Shown here piece by piece: positions 34,870 through 46,224 of a stretch of DNA of 64,000 nt. The stretch covers positions 63,033,930 to 63,097,929 of the forward strand of contig NW_024609836.1 in NCBI RefSeq assembly GCF_016920785.2. Direction: 5' to 3'. The DNA comes from Ixodes scapularis (lineage: Eukaryota; Arthropoda; Arachnida; Ixodida; Ixodidae). Within the stretch, counting starts at the first letter, position 1. Every line of letters starts with the position of its first letter. The notes under the pieces were generated by a model that worked only from the letters and a program-made list of their open reading frames with translations, searched no databases and had not been told where the DNA came from. A program made the translations under genes and the position numbers.

Positions 34870-37587
34870 CTGTGGAAAGAAGTGTGCGAGTGAGCACATC
34901 AGTACCGGACCTACACAATGCATACATTGTGATACGTATTACATCAATTCATTAGCCGATACATGCCGATGAAGGAACCGCACAATACACTTCAAATAGA
35001 GGTTAGAAATTACCGGCGCGACCAGAGCTTCACTTTGGTTGAGTCGGGAATTCGAACTCCGGGTCGCGTATGCTGAAATTCTTGAGAAATAAGTCAGCGG
35101 GGATAATTGCTGCACTCTGATGGCTTAATTCTTATGGTTGTCACATGCCTTGTTTACGGAGAAATGGAGAGGAGGGGTAAGGGGGGGGGGGGGAGGGCGC
35201 GGAGCTTTGGTAAAACCGTGTGATTCGCGCACTAGCCTTTAATCGGCACAAGATTTGCTTACCCGATAGAGTGTAAGAAAATCTCGTCTCTGTTCCCGTA
35301 AAACAGATGGTTACATTCATTACCAACCCCAAACCAGGAGCGATACAAAAAGGTACACAATACAGAAGGTCTCAAGTCTCAATCGCATTTTCATGGATGT
35401 TACTTCTACGAAAATGCGGCAAACGTAGTGTTGAAAGTGACACCGTGGAGTTACTCTGCAAGCTTTTCTGAATACGCATTCGGGCTACTTATCGCCGGTC
35501 GGGTATGCTAACGACTTTAAGCCAGTGGTTAGCATACCTGCTGTAGTAAAACTAGTTCCAGCAAAGTGCGTTTGTCATGTTACCCTGTACCAAAACAAAT
35601 AGATGGTAAGCAATATAATGCCCTGAAAACACACTATAATCTTGGTCTGCGTAAGCTTTGATTAGTATAGTTCCCGTGGTAGTTTAAACATTTTGAACGC
35701 GGGCATCGCGAGTTACTTCACGGTTTGTTGTAGCGTGCGGCCAGCGCGGCATCAGCAGTTTTCGTGGAGCCGCCGTGTCCGTATTATAGGTGCTTCTGAT
35801 CCGCGCTGCCGACTCTGCGCTTGAAGGAGGTCCATTGATTTTTGGGCGACAACGCTGTATGATGTGTTCGTGCCCGCGTTGTTTAGTATTTCTAACAGCT
35901 TCGTTTGTTACTGTGTTGTCTGCCCGCAATCTCAGATTACATGTTTGAAGTTCGCTGTTCTAATGTCGAATTGCCATTCTACAGGCCCAAAGCTCTTGGC
36001 AACGGACATTATCTCCGTTTCTGTCGGTTTGTCTTCAATTACCCTGATGTTTAAGCCACCGCCTTACTATCTCTTCGACGAGACAGCAGTCCAATAGCAC
36101 TTCGTAGTTGTATTTGCTTTCTACAAATTAGTTTAATGTTTACGCACTTATATGCGGCATTGGCTGCGTGTATGATGTAACAATAATATATTAAAGATTT
36201 GAAATACAGAAAATATAACTTGCGCTTGTTTATTTGTAATTTAACGTATTTTACCGACTTGTTAACGCACTGCATGTTACCTAAAATTGTTCCCGGCGTT
36301 GTCGGTGGCTATAAAAGCCTTGTCGCGAGAAATGCCTCACACCGGCATTTGATTCACCGCGTAGCGCCAAGTTGAGATAGAATCGTGTTTGCGGTGCCGA
36401 AGCGCCCAAAAAGTTTGTATTACGTATTCGGGTATTCAATGTGGAATCCCTTTCTTTGTTTTGACTGGATTAACCTTAATTCACCACCTAAGACGGTAGG
36501 CCAATTCAAGTCCGAGATCTTGAATTAGGTTGGGCAGATTTCAAAAAACCTAATCAATACTATATCCTACACGTCCAAATAAATCGCCCATCATAAAAAA
36601 AAAGAAAAACGTTTAGCTTTAATCTGTAATATGTGCACGCCTTTTTTAATCCTCGATAGATCTGACATTTTTCATTAGCGCTCTTAAAGCTCTGACATTA
36701 TATCACGGGGTAACCTACTGATGTAACAAGTGAAGTGACTTTAGCACCTGCTTTTTTTTTCTTCTAAGAGTTCAAAGTATCCTGTATAAATCCGGAAAAG
36801 CAGCGTGTATACGATTATGCTATTAGGTGCGACGCATCAAGAAGAGTTAGTCGCAATAAGTTACGAGAATTAAACAAAGAAATGTGAAAAGCTTATACAT
36901 ATTCATTGACATTAAGACCTCAGATAGCAGAAAGTAATCAGACGAATAGAGTAAATGTTTCAACGTTTTAGTGTTGCTAGAACAAGTATCTGGTGTAAGA
37001 GCAGAAGGTTACAGTTTCTATTAAGCACTAATATATTTACCTATGATTTCCTATTTTTTTTCCCGTCCTTATATTCAGGAAAAAAGAAAAATAACGTTCC
37101 AGGCGTAGGCTCTACGGATAGAACACATATTTGTCACGCTGGGCGTTTTTTTTTTTTTATATTCAAACATTAAAGACGCATTATATGCGTATTGCGAAGT
37201 ACACCAGGATGCTGATTAACATTGTTTCTAAACGTTTCGATGTGAAGACGACAAAAGCAACAAGTACCCGTTCATTGGTTTGCTCTTTATATTATGGAGT
37301 ATTTATCTAAGGACCGTGGCTACTTCAGTATGTGGCATGCTACCAGAAACCCACAAAAATCGCCTGTATTCAAGCGTCTACTTTGCACTCTAAGGGAAAA
37401 AGATGATGACATTCCTAAGAACTACTTGAAATAATCAATTTAAACTTGAAGTACACATTACGTTGAAGGCAGCGCCTTTTTTTCGGAGCTCTTGAAATAT
37501 AATAACATTTGATACCAATAAAACATCGCATGCATCATTTTGATAAATGATGTGTTTTATGCACAAAATAGAAAATCACATTCTCAC
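34870..37587 (-). other. Intron 2 of the secreted peptide gene
   Basis: About 2.7 kb between donor ATAG|GTGAGA (37587) and acceptor TTCCACAG (34870). It contains a G13 run at 35181-35193 and a plus-strand TATAAAA-like site near 36311, but no coding motif. An alternative upstream exon at about 35261-35315 (donor CGG|GTAAGC, also phase 1) exists, but the peptide it would supply looks less like a signal sequence. Confidence 0.5.
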
Positions 37588-37642
37588 CTATAATGGTCAA
37601 CATAAAATTTCCCGACCGAAACATTTTGAAGTGCAGAATATT
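37588..37642 (-). CDS. Exon 2 with start codon and signal-peptide start
   Basis: This 55-nt exon is bounded by a strong acceptor (GTTGTTTTCTTCTTCAG) and a strong donor (ATAG|GTGAGA). The first ATG, at 37624-37622, opens MFRSGNFMLTII and leaves one base, so the exon ends in phase 1. Joined to the last exon (TG CTT GTG...) this gives a 77-residue precursor whose first 23 residues form a basic-hydrophobic signal peptide ending IVNA. Phase, hydrophobicity and splice sites all agree, which is the main evidence that the gene is real. Confidence 0.65.
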
Positions 37643-38463
37643 CTGAAGAAGAAAACAACGTAGAAATAAAATGAAAATGAGCAAGGTGTGAATTCCAAAG
37701 AGTAAAGTAGAAACCTCGTTGGAGGTAACAGGTATAAAAAGGGATATTGGGTTTAGGAAGAATCGGTGCCTTCTTTCATTTATACAGGGTGCTTTTTTAA
37801 GGTTAATAGATTTGTTAAAAAATAACAGGAACAGCTACACGTATGTAGTTTGTGCAGATAAGTTATAGGGTAAGGGGGACATAGTATAGTGGTCTGATCG
37901 CAACGATCAGTCGGCTAGTTAAGTAAAAGTTTGTTAATGAACTTTTTAAGTAGTAGAAATAGCCATGCTTTCAATTAGAAACTTGCTGATCGCCATCAAA
38001 AACTACTAAATCGGTAGGTTTTACGAAGAATTTGAGCGAGTGAAAAGCTCAGTGGTGCGCTAAATTGACCACTCGTGCAGCAGGTACAAGGCTACCGGCG
38101 CGATAACGCGCCCGCGCTATTTTTCCGTCTTTTATCATAGGTCCAGCCTTGTACCTGTAGCGGGAGTGGTACCTTCAGCGTACTACAACGTATCCCACGA
38201 ACTCAGACTAGTTTTAAAAGTATTAATTTACTGGTTTTTGTTTACGCTCAGGAAGTTTATATCTGGAATCATGTCTCTTTTCAGTGATAAAAACGTTATT
38301 TAACACATTTTGTATTCTAAATCTTATCGCGAGATTACTGAAGTCGCAAAAGTCTGGAAAATGTGATGCTCGCAAAAATTAAGTCGTTTATAGTACAGTT
38401 AATTAGTAAACATTTTTCGGTATTCGTAGTATAGTCACCGAGCGTTTGGAAACATGTGGCCTA

Positions 38464-38873
38464 CACTGTAAAAAAAAAAAAAAAGGCTATCACATTACAC
38501 CCTTTTGTCCCATATAATACATCCCAAAACTTCAATTCGAAGTACAGCGCCCTATAGTCAGACAGACGGCCCCAAAGTTTACGATGGGCTTCAAAACAGT
38601 GTGATATAACTTTTTAAATAGCTAAAGTACGTGTCAAAAACCACAAAAAGAAAACGCTGAGGTTTTACAGTAGGGCCAAAAAACCCCCCAATATGTTTTG
38701 TTTGTAGTCGGTAACATTAGCTATTTTAATAAGTTGTACCACATGGCTATAAAGCCCCTCGTAAAATTTGGGGCCGTCTGTTCGACTGTAGGGCGCTGTA
38801 CGTCGAATTGAAGTTTTGGGGTGTCTTATATGGGACAAAAGGGTGTAAGGTGATGCTCTTTTTTCTGAGAGGG
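38464..38873. mobile_element. Palindromic TA-target MITE, copy 2
   Basis: This 410-bp relative of the element at 26929-27354 is flanked by TA at 38462-38463 and 38874-38875. Its core matches copy 1 closely (CTTCAATTCGA, ACAGCGCCCTATAGTC, AATAGCTAAAGTACGTGTC, ATTAGCTATTTTAATAAGTTG), but the left end has degenerated into poly-A. It sits inside intron 1 of the secreted peptide gene. Confidence 0.85.
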
Positions 38874-39440
38874 TATTTGACTATGGTTCTTAATTCCCGA
38901 TTAATTTTGTAACGTTCTTATCCTTTCTCGCCGCAGCTTGATTTGCTGCGAACCAATAGTAAGGTGGATGGAACTTACCCCGCCCTGTGTTTCCTACCCT
39001 GTCAGGGACTATTTTTTTTATAAAGTTATTCTTTACATTAGTGGAAACAAGATTTTAACCTAAACACACTATAGCTCTTACATTCAATTAAGGGTATTTA
39101 AAGGTTAAAGAAAAACGCGTCATATAAGTTTTTTTTTATTTATCCACTTTAATTTGAAATACTTTATAGAGTTTGATCAAACTTATTTCTATAGATGCTG
39201 TAAAGAAAACGTCGTAATTGGATCCAACAATTTAGGCTAAAATTGAAATAAGTTTTTTTTAACGTTTTGCAAATAAGGATAGTGATTGCGTTTCAACACT
39301 TATGTTGTTATAACATTTTTTTTTAAATCAAGAGCATCATTTTATAACGTTCCACTGCTAAAGAGAAAAGTAGCGGACTTTCGTTCGTCTCTTTTTGGTT
39401 AAAAAGGGTTTGCATGCGAGAGGATAAAAGAATAGCTCAC

Positions 39441-39485
39441 CTGGTAGAATAGCGAAAGTAGAAATGCGCAGGATTCTCTTGACTC
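39441..39485 (-). other. Non-coding 5-prime exon of the secreted peptide gene
   Basis: A short leader ending at CTACCAG|GTGAGC (exon boundary 39441) contains no ATG. It begins about 30-35 bases after a TATA box at 39522-39514, near an AGTCAAG that could serve as initiator. Start position approximate. Intron 1 to exon 2 is about 1.8 kb and contains MITE copy 2. Confidence 0.5.
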
Positions 39486-39513
39486 GTGCGCGTCCCTCTC
39501 CTGTACAAACCGG

Positions 39514-39522
39514 CTTTATATA
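39514..39522 (-). promoter_or_regulatory. TATA box (TATATAAAG)
   Basis: Minus-strand GTATATAAAGCCGG is well placed for transcription toward the 39441 donor and the downstream secreted-peptide exons. Confidence 0.5.
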
Positions 39523-40312
39523 TACTTTTAAACGCGGAAAAGACAAGTGTCGTCAATAATTTTAGCTAATGCACAAAATGTTTTTCTAGAAAAAAAAATT
39601 AATTGCTTTCTAATGTTCGTCGTTTTTTTTTCAACGGCCCAAGGTCTGCGAATTAGCTGTACCATCAGCGTCCATATAAGTAACAAAATGAGTTGGAGGA
39701 TTCCTATACTACCTGTACATCCATAGCTTAAACGTAAAATGCGATTCAAAAGAAAGTCTTATGCAACGTTTTTTTTTTCTTTAAGTAAACGTTTGAGTAT
39801 ATTCTTTCAAAACAGAATTGTCTTCGAAACTACTAACTAGGGCGTAGAAAGTAGCTATTCCGGAAATATACGTTAGCGATATAATTTAATATTCTACATT
39901 GCGTAGCGTCTGTAAAAAGCAAAGGGGCGCCATTGCTGTGTTCGTCCTAAATATGCTGCGCAGTGTGCTGCTCAGTGTTCTTTTGCATACACTAACTGCT
40001 TAGTTTTTCGTCAGTTAAAGGTCATACAACTCGTCGTGCATTTCTGTGGTACCCGTAAAGCCGGCGCATTTCTGTTTGCTATTTACATGTATTGTTGTTT
40101 TACTCTATGAGTTTGCACTGACGAATCTAGAGTCATCCGAATGTATTTTTTTTTTTAAATTCACTAATAGTGTTGCTTTGGTTGCCGCTGTCATTGGAAA
40201 GGTTGTTCACTATCGCAATACAAACATAGCACGAATGAATTTCCGAAGTATAGCTTGTGACCGAGCTTCTAAAAAATGAGGGACAATTACAAATCTCTGT
40301 AATGCGAAACTA
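39523..40312. other. Upstream region, nothing further identified
   Basis: About 790 bp between the TATA box and the nested transposon block. Homopolymer runs only; no supportable gene or clear regulatory element. Confidence 0.5.
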
Positions 40313-40320
40313 GAGCGCAG

Positions 40321-40456
40321 TGTAGGAGCCCGCAAGAATGGCCGCAGCACGGAGCTCGGGTCACGAGCTCAGTGACGCGGGTCACGCGAAAATTAAAAAC
40401 GTGCGAGCAGTCGGAGCCCGAGCACCAATTGATTCGGTCGTGTTCTTTTCCCCATA
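40321..40456 (+). repeat. Gypsy-2 5-prime LTR (136 bp)
   Basis: Starts TGTAGGAGCCCGCAAG and ends TTTTCCCCATA. Three substitutions separate it from the 3-prime copy. It ends TA rather than the usual CA, but the exact flanking TSD fixes the boundary. Confidence 0.9.
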
Positions 40457-40513
40457 AATGGTGACCCGAAATCTGAAGGCTCCCCGTCGCCTTCTCCAGC
40501 AGCCTCAACCAAC

Positions 40514-41356
40514 ATGGATCAAGGCAACGCTCACACCGGCGACGGCGCGCCGCTTCAGTCCTCTGACGCCAACCTCGCAACTGTCAACTTGCGCCTTCCC
40601 CCTATTTGGCCGAAGATCCCGCGAGTTTGGTTCACCCAAGTCGAGGCGCAGTTTTATCTTCGGCGCATCACTACCCAGCTCTCACGATTCTACCACGTCG
40701 TTGCCTCTCTGCCGCCAAACGTGGCCGACAAAATCGACGACGTGCTGACGGAGCCACCGCGTGAGGACGCATACGATCACTTGAAAAGCATTCTGTTCGA
40801 ACGAACAACGGCATCGGAGCGGTCACGAATCCAGCAACTTCTGTCAGCCCAGGAGCTAGGAGATCGCCGCCCATCACAACTTCTCCACCAAATGCGACAG
40901 TTGCTGGGTCCCCAAGCCACCGATTCCCAAGACCGTATACTGCGGCAGCTATTTCTTCAAAAACTTCCGCAAGGAATGCGCATGGTTCTTGCAGCTGCTG
41001 ACGACATGACGCTAGATCGCCTTGCCATGCTGGCGGATCGGACTGCTGAATATTCAGCCCCTTCTATTGCTGCTGCGGCATCTCACGAGCCTCACGAGCC
41101 CCAGCCCTGGCAAGCAACAGTCGCAGAGATCAAGGCAAGCATAGCAGAGCTTTCCTGCGCTGTTGCCGCCATGAAAGCGTCAGACGAAAGACCTCGACAA
41201 TCCAGGCGCGGCTCCCCTCACGCCCGTTCATCCTCGCGACGAGCCTCGCGGTCAAGCAGCAGAGCCCTGTGCTGGTACCACCGGCGTTACGCGGAACGGG
41301 CCACACACTGCCATCAACCATGCTCCTGGTCGGAAAACACCGAGGCCCGGCACTAG
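40514..41356 (+). CDS. gag: Gypsy-2 Gag
   Basis: A 280-residue Gag, open throughout, would assemble the retrotransposon particle. The conserved block LPPIWPKIPRVWFTQVEAQF opens the core near residue 30, followed by helical sequence to about residue 190. The basic Ser/Arg-rich tail contains CWYHRRYAERATHCHQPC, a Cys/His motif that replaces the usual CCHC knuckle. The pol frame overlaps its end at a -1 offset. GGAAAAC at 41332-41338 lies in the overlap and is a possible, non-canonical slip site. Confidence 0.88.
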   Translation: MDQGNAHTGDGAPLQSSDANLATVNLRLPPIWPKIPRVWFTQVEAQFYLRRITTQLSRFYHVVASLPPNVADKIDDVLTEPPREDAYDHLKSILFERTTASERSRIQQLLSAQELGDRRPSQLLHQMRQLLGPQATDSQDRILRQLFLQKLPQGMRMVLAAADDMTLDRLAMLADRTAEYSAPSIAAAASHEPHEPQPWQATVAEIKASIAELSCAVAAMKASDERPRQSRRGSPHARSSSRRASRSSSRALCWYHRRYAERATHCHQPCSWSENTEARH

Positions 41357-44300
41357 CAGCGGCGAGTGACGATGGCCAACACACAAGCCGCCTTTTCTAC
41401 GTTGTTGACCAAATCTCTGGTCACCGCTTCTTAGTGGACACCGGGGCCGAGGTGAGCGTCGTGCCTGCGTCACGACTTGACCGTCAGCAAGTGCAACATA
41501 CCGCGCCCCTACGAGCCGTCAACAGCTCGGCAATTGCCACTTTTGGCCAGAGATCCCTAACCATCGACATAGGACTAAGGCGACTTTTCCGGTGGATCTT
41601 CGTTGTCGGGGATCTCCGTCAAGCCATACTGGGAGCGGACTTCCTGGCAAACTTTGGCCTTGCCGTCAACATCCGTGGCAGAAGCCTCACCGATGCCACC
41701 ACATCCTTGACCATCCAGGGTATCCTGTCGTCATTCAACGCTTCCCCGATGCGTCCCCTGGCGACGACGTCGAGGTATGAAGCCCTCCTCACAGAATACC
41801 CTCCCATAACCCGGCCCTGCAATACGGAGGTACCAACCAAGCACGGTGTGACGCATCACATCATCACCAGTGGCCCGCCCATCTCCGCGCGTCCTCGCCG
41901 CCTATTTGGCGAGCGACTAAACATCGCGCGTCGAGAGTTCGAACATATGCTGGAGCTCGGATTCGTCCGCCCGCCTTCCAGCAACTGGGCGTCGCCACTA
42001 CATATGGTCCCGAAAAAGGACCCGAATGACTGGAGGCCATACGGAGATTAACGAGCTTTGAATGCACGCACGGTACCTGATCGGTACCCTTTGCCGAACA
42101 TTCACGATTTCTCCGCTGGGCTTGCTGGTACCAACATCTACAGCAAGGTAGACCTGATAAAGGCCTACCACCAGATTCCCGTAGAGCCAGCGGACGTGGC
42201 CAAGACTGCCATCACCACTCCGTTCGGACTTTTCGAATACGTAAGGATGCCCTTTGGCCTGCGAAACTCCGCGCAGACGTTCCAACGCCTTATCAACGAA
42301 GTCACCAGAGGACTTCACTTCATTTTCGCGTACGTTGACGATATCCTCGTGGCCAGCACCTCTGCGGAAGAACACGAGCAACACCTGCGACTGTTGTTCG
42401 AGCGGCTGCAGGAGTACGGTCTCGTCATCAACGCAAAGAAGTGCGTTTTCGGCGTTGATGCGCTGGACTTTCTGGGCCATCGCGTTACCTCAAGGGGCAT
42501 CTTACCACTCGCAGACAAAGTCCGGGCAATCCGCGAGTTTCCCCAACCCACGTCACTTCGCAAGCTTCGCGAGTTTCTGGGCTTGATCAATTTCCATCGA
42601 AGATTCATTCCGCACTGTGCTGAAATGATTCAGCCCGTGACGGATCTTCTTAGAACCAAGAAAGGGCCATCATCAGCAGTTCCATGGAACGCAGAAGCTG
42701 CGTCCGCTTTTTCCAACGTTAAAGAAGCCTTGGCCAATGCAGCCCTGCTTTTATATCCGCAACCTGGAGCCCCCACCCGTCTCATGACTGACGCCTCCAG
42801 CACTGCTGCCGGCGCTGTCCTGCAACAGATGCTTGACGGCGAGTGGCGAACACTTGTATTTTTTTCCCACAAACTGAAGCCCGCCGAAACACGTTACAGC
42901 ACGTTCGGGCATGAACTTCTTGCAGTGTACCTGGCTGTCAAACATTTCAGGTATATCCTTGAGGGTCACGAGTTTCACATCCTGACGGACCATAAACCTC
43001 TAACGTATGCTTTCCATGGCAACCACACCGCCTACTGCTCCCGAGAGATACGACAACTTGCTTTCATTTCCGAGTTCACGGTTGATCTCCGCCACGTAAA
43101 AAGGCAAAGACAACTCAGCGGCGGACGCGCTCTCCCGTGTCGACGCTGTCTCGGCAAGTCGTGGAGCTGTCGATTTTGAGAGCATTGCTGCCGCACAACA
43201 AGATGATCCGGAGTTGCTTGCCCATCCTGACATGCTGAAGTCCTTGGTACTCAAGGAAATTCCTCTCCCTCATTCTAACGGTACCATCCTTTGCGACATG
43301 TCTACCAGCAGTCCTCGACCTCTTGTTCCGCTAGCTCTTCGTCGGAAAATTTTCGACCACCTTCACAACATCAGTCACCCAGGCATCCGAGCCACACAGC
43401 GCCTGATAACAGCTCGCTACATCTGGCCTACCATCAACGCGGATGAACGTGGCTGGGCACGAACATGTCTGCAATGTCAGCGCTCTAAGGGGAGCCGGCA
43501 CACGGTGACTCCATTGGTACCGTTCCGCTCTCCTTCTGCACGGTTCGACCATGTGCATCTTGACATTGTGGGTCCACTGCCTCCATGCCGGGGATTTACT
43601 CACATCTTGACTTGCGTTGACCGCTATACCAGGTGGCCCGAAGCTATACCCCTACCCAACATCACTGCCGAGACTGTCGCCAGTACGTTTGTTGAGGTTT
43701 GGATCGCCCGCTTTGGCTGTCCATCCACCGTCACTACGGACCGGGGACGGCAGTTCCAGTGCTCGCTTTTTGCCGCTCTAGCCCAGCTCCTAGGGGTTCA
43801 CCATGTGCATACTACCGCCTGCCACCCCTGGGCTAACGGCACGGTAGAAAGACTGCACCGACAAGTCAAGGCAGCAATTACGGCACGAGACGGGCGACTC
43901 AACTGGGTCAATCACCTACCATTCGTCCTCTTATTGTTGAATTAACAGCGCAAATACGACAGGAAGGAGAGATAAGGGAGACAGGATAGAGCGCTGAACT
44001 AACAACTGACGTTTAATAAAAAGAGAAAGAGGAAGAAGAACCGAAGAATGCTTTTAAAACATGCATAATGAAAACCCGCAAAAACATATGCTATAGCTTG
44101 AGTTGCCTGAAAATGGATTGCTAAGAATACCAAGCTTTAAGCTGGTCGCTTAAATGACTCGTTGAAATCGATTGAGTCCTGGGACGACGTGAATAGAAAT
44201 TCCGGCAGAAAAAAGAAAGAGGAAGTTTACGTTTAAAATATTCACCGAATCTAAGGACCGTTAAAGATCGCGACTTAAAAAGTGAAGTTCTTTTTGTGAC

Positions 44301-45292
44301 AAGGCCGCGGACGGCGCGCTTACGCAGGCATCCCCACAGGACAGAATAGCCTGTGCCTCGTAGAGCTCGCGAGTTCGTCGTTCCCCTTGTCACAAAAAGA
44401 ACTTTACTTTTTAAGTCGCGATCTTTAACGGTCCTTAGATTCGGTGAATATTTTAAACGTAAACTTCCTCTTTCTTTTTTCTGCCGGAATTTCTATTCAC
44501 GTCGTCCCAGGACTCAATCGATTTCAACGAGTCATTTAAGCGACCAGCTTAAAGCTTGGTATTCTTAGCAATCCATTTTCAGGCAACTCAAGCTATAGCA
44601 TATGTTTTTGCGGGTTTTCATTATGCATGTTTTAAAAGCATTCTTCGGTTCTTCTTCCTCTTTCTCTTTTTATTAAACGTCCGTTGTTAGTTCAGCGCTC
44701 TATCCTGTCTCCCTTATCTCTCCTTCCTGTCGTATTTGCGCTGTTAATTCAACAATATGATCAACCAACTAGCCCACCAGATGATCGTGATGCATGCGTC
44801 CTCCCCGGCGTTCGATCCGCGCTCAAACTAGACCTTGGATGCACCGCAGCGGAACTCGTCTATGGCTCGACACTTAGACTTCCTGGTGAATTTTTCAACA
44901 GCGACAAAAATTCCCAAACTGTCCCATCCCAAACGTACTTGGACAACCTGCGAGAGCTCATCCGAGAGCTTCAACCGACACTACCCCGATATCCTGATTC
45001 TCAGAAAGTTTTCGTCAGCCAGGAGACCCAAACATGCACACATGTTTTCATCCGCAAAGAAGGCAGCAAAAAAAGTCTGACTCCGCCCTATGATGGACCT
45101 TTCAAGGTGCTCAAACGCACCGAGAAAACCATGACTCTAGACGTCAACGGACATACAGAAACCAGAGCGATGGACAGAGTCAAGCCTGCATTTCAAGAAT
45201 TTAAGGACCAGTCTCCATCCAGAGAACACCTACTGTCTCTGCGAGCCAACAAGACCCCTCCCACAAGAAAGCGCGTCTCATGGGCCACATAG
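41269..45292 (+). pseudogene. pol: Gypsy-2 Pol: protease, RT, RNase H, integrase (broken)
   Basis: Domains in order: protease (FLVDTGAEVSVVP near 41430, AILGADFL near 41630); reverse transcriptase (YSKVDLIKAYHQI near 42140, catalytic YVDD near 42335); RNase H (LMTDASSTAAG near 42785); integrase zinc finger (HLHNISHPG...CLQCQ, 43360-43480); integrase core (HLDIVGPLPP, TTDRGRQF, NGTVERLH, 43555-43855); and a C-terminal chromatin or DNA-binding part ending at TAG 45290-45292. Damage: a TAA at 42049-42051 just before RT, where a GDYRALN-like motif is expected; an extra A in the A-run near 43098-43102, shifting frame; and the foldback insertion at 43931-44803 inside the integrase C-terminal region. 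The insert length is a multiple of three, but it contains stops. No functional enzyme can be made. Confidence 0.92.
43931..44803. mobile_element. Foldback (long inverted-repeat) insertion in gypsy-2
   Basis: An 873-bp insertion (counting one target copy) splits the integrase coding region. CGTCCTC at 43924-43930 is repeated at 44797-44803, and removing the insert restores continuous coding. The body is a giant inverted repeat: arms 43932-44304 and 44385-44757 are 373 bp each and nearly identical, with only two mismatches noticed. The arms flank an 80-bp non-repeated centre. About 40 bp of non-palindromic sequence follows the right arm before the target copy. Both arms carry the same meaningless open frame on opposite strands. 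The structure recalls foldback elements. No transposase was seen and the superfamily is unknown. Confidence 0.88.
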
Positions 45293-45427
45293 CTCCATAT
45301 AGCTTTTCTTGCACTTTAATGTCAGAACCAAATCTACTCATTATTTTTCTTCCTTTTTTTGTTTTTGCCAGCATGGGATCTATTAGTTTTTCTTCTCCTA
45401 CGATTCATGCTACCAGGGGGGGAGCCC

Positions 45428-45563
45428 TGTAGGAGCCCGCAACAATGGCCGCAGCACGGAGCTCGGGTCACGAGCTCCGTGACGCGGGTCACGCGAAAAT
45501 TAAAAACGTGCGAGCAGTCGGAGCCCGAGCACCAATCGATTCGGTCGTGTTCTTTTCCCCATA
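45428..45563 (+). repeat. Gypsy-2 3-prime LTR (136 bp)
   Basis: Same ends as the 5-prime copy, preceded by the polypurine tract and followed by the CGCAG duplication. Confidence 0.9.
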
Positions 45564-45930
45564 CGCAGGTTTCTAGGAGGAGGAGAGGAGGGTACGAAGG
45601 GTAGGATACAGGGTGTCGAACCGGAACCGAATCGAACCGAAAACCGGAACAGAACCGTTATTTTTAGCCGAACCGGAACTGAACCGAACCGAAATCTTCG
45701 CCGCCATCTTGGAACTGAACCGGAACTGAACCGGAAAAAATATAACGGTAACCGGTTCAAAACGGTTCAAGGTAATTTTTTTGTTAGTACTACAAATTTA
45801 TTATTTGGGAATAAAAAATTGGCAAGTGTATTCCTCTACGTATTGATCAAATCGTCATATACAGAATTCCAATGTATAATAAATCCTGGTTTTTTGCGGC
45901 GCTTTTTTATTGGCACTATGAATAGCCATG

Positions 45931-46130
45931 TGTCACATCGTCACGTGACGTCATAATGTCAAGACATGCTGTCAAGTAATGTCACATCACGTGACCCCGT
46001 GACGTCACGTGACTCACCGCGTAAAGTCGATTCAAATTGTGGACGTCGCTAGATCTATTAACGTTGTTGATACCGTGACGTCACATGACATCACAACTTC
46101 GCACTGAGAGTCCCGTGACACCGTGATGTA
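45931..46130. repeat. Cluster of TGACGTCA/CACGTG palindromes
   Basis: Inside the hAT element, variants of TGACGTCACGTGAC recur about every 20-40 bp. The sequence matches CRE-like and E-box cores. It could be a regulatory cluster or a degenerate short tandem repeat; the sequence alone cannot tell. Confidence 0.5.
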
Positions 46131-46224
46131 CCCGATTGTCATGATTCCGAGTCAAATGCTCTGGTTCATGACGACCAGTATCGCCAAACATTCGGGTAAC
46201 GGCTCGTGTTCAACTCAAAGATTA

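Larger units (their letters stand above)
40321..45563 (+). mobile_element. Ty3/gypsy LTR retrotransposon, interrupted and inactive
   Basis: The element is 5243 bp including an 873-bp nested insertion. Its LTRs are unusually short at 136 bp (40321-40456 and 45428-45563), begin TGTAGGAGCC, end CCCCATA and differ at three sites (about 2.2 percent). A perfect 5-bp duplication, CGCAG, flanks it (40316-40320, 45564-45568). The primer-binding site region, TGGTGACCCGAAATC, starts at 40459, and a polypurine tract, AGGGGGGGAG, lies at 45415-45424. Gag is open. Pol carries a nonsense codon, a frameshift and a foldback insertion. It is a different lineage from gypsy-1 and closest in style to Mag-like elements, judging by the gag (WPKIPRVWFTQVEAQF) and the CWYHRRY motif. 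Confidence 0.93.

Noticed and set aside
35141..35332. Alternative exon for the secreted peptide gene (donor CGG|GTAAGC)
   Set aside because: Phase fits, but the joined N-terminus is polar and less signal-like than that from 37588-37642, and no strong acceptor was seen.
36309..36360. Plus-strand TATAAAA with GC-rich downstream sequence
   Set aside because: No exon, splice donor or ORF follows on the plus strand. Could be chance in AT-rich DNA.
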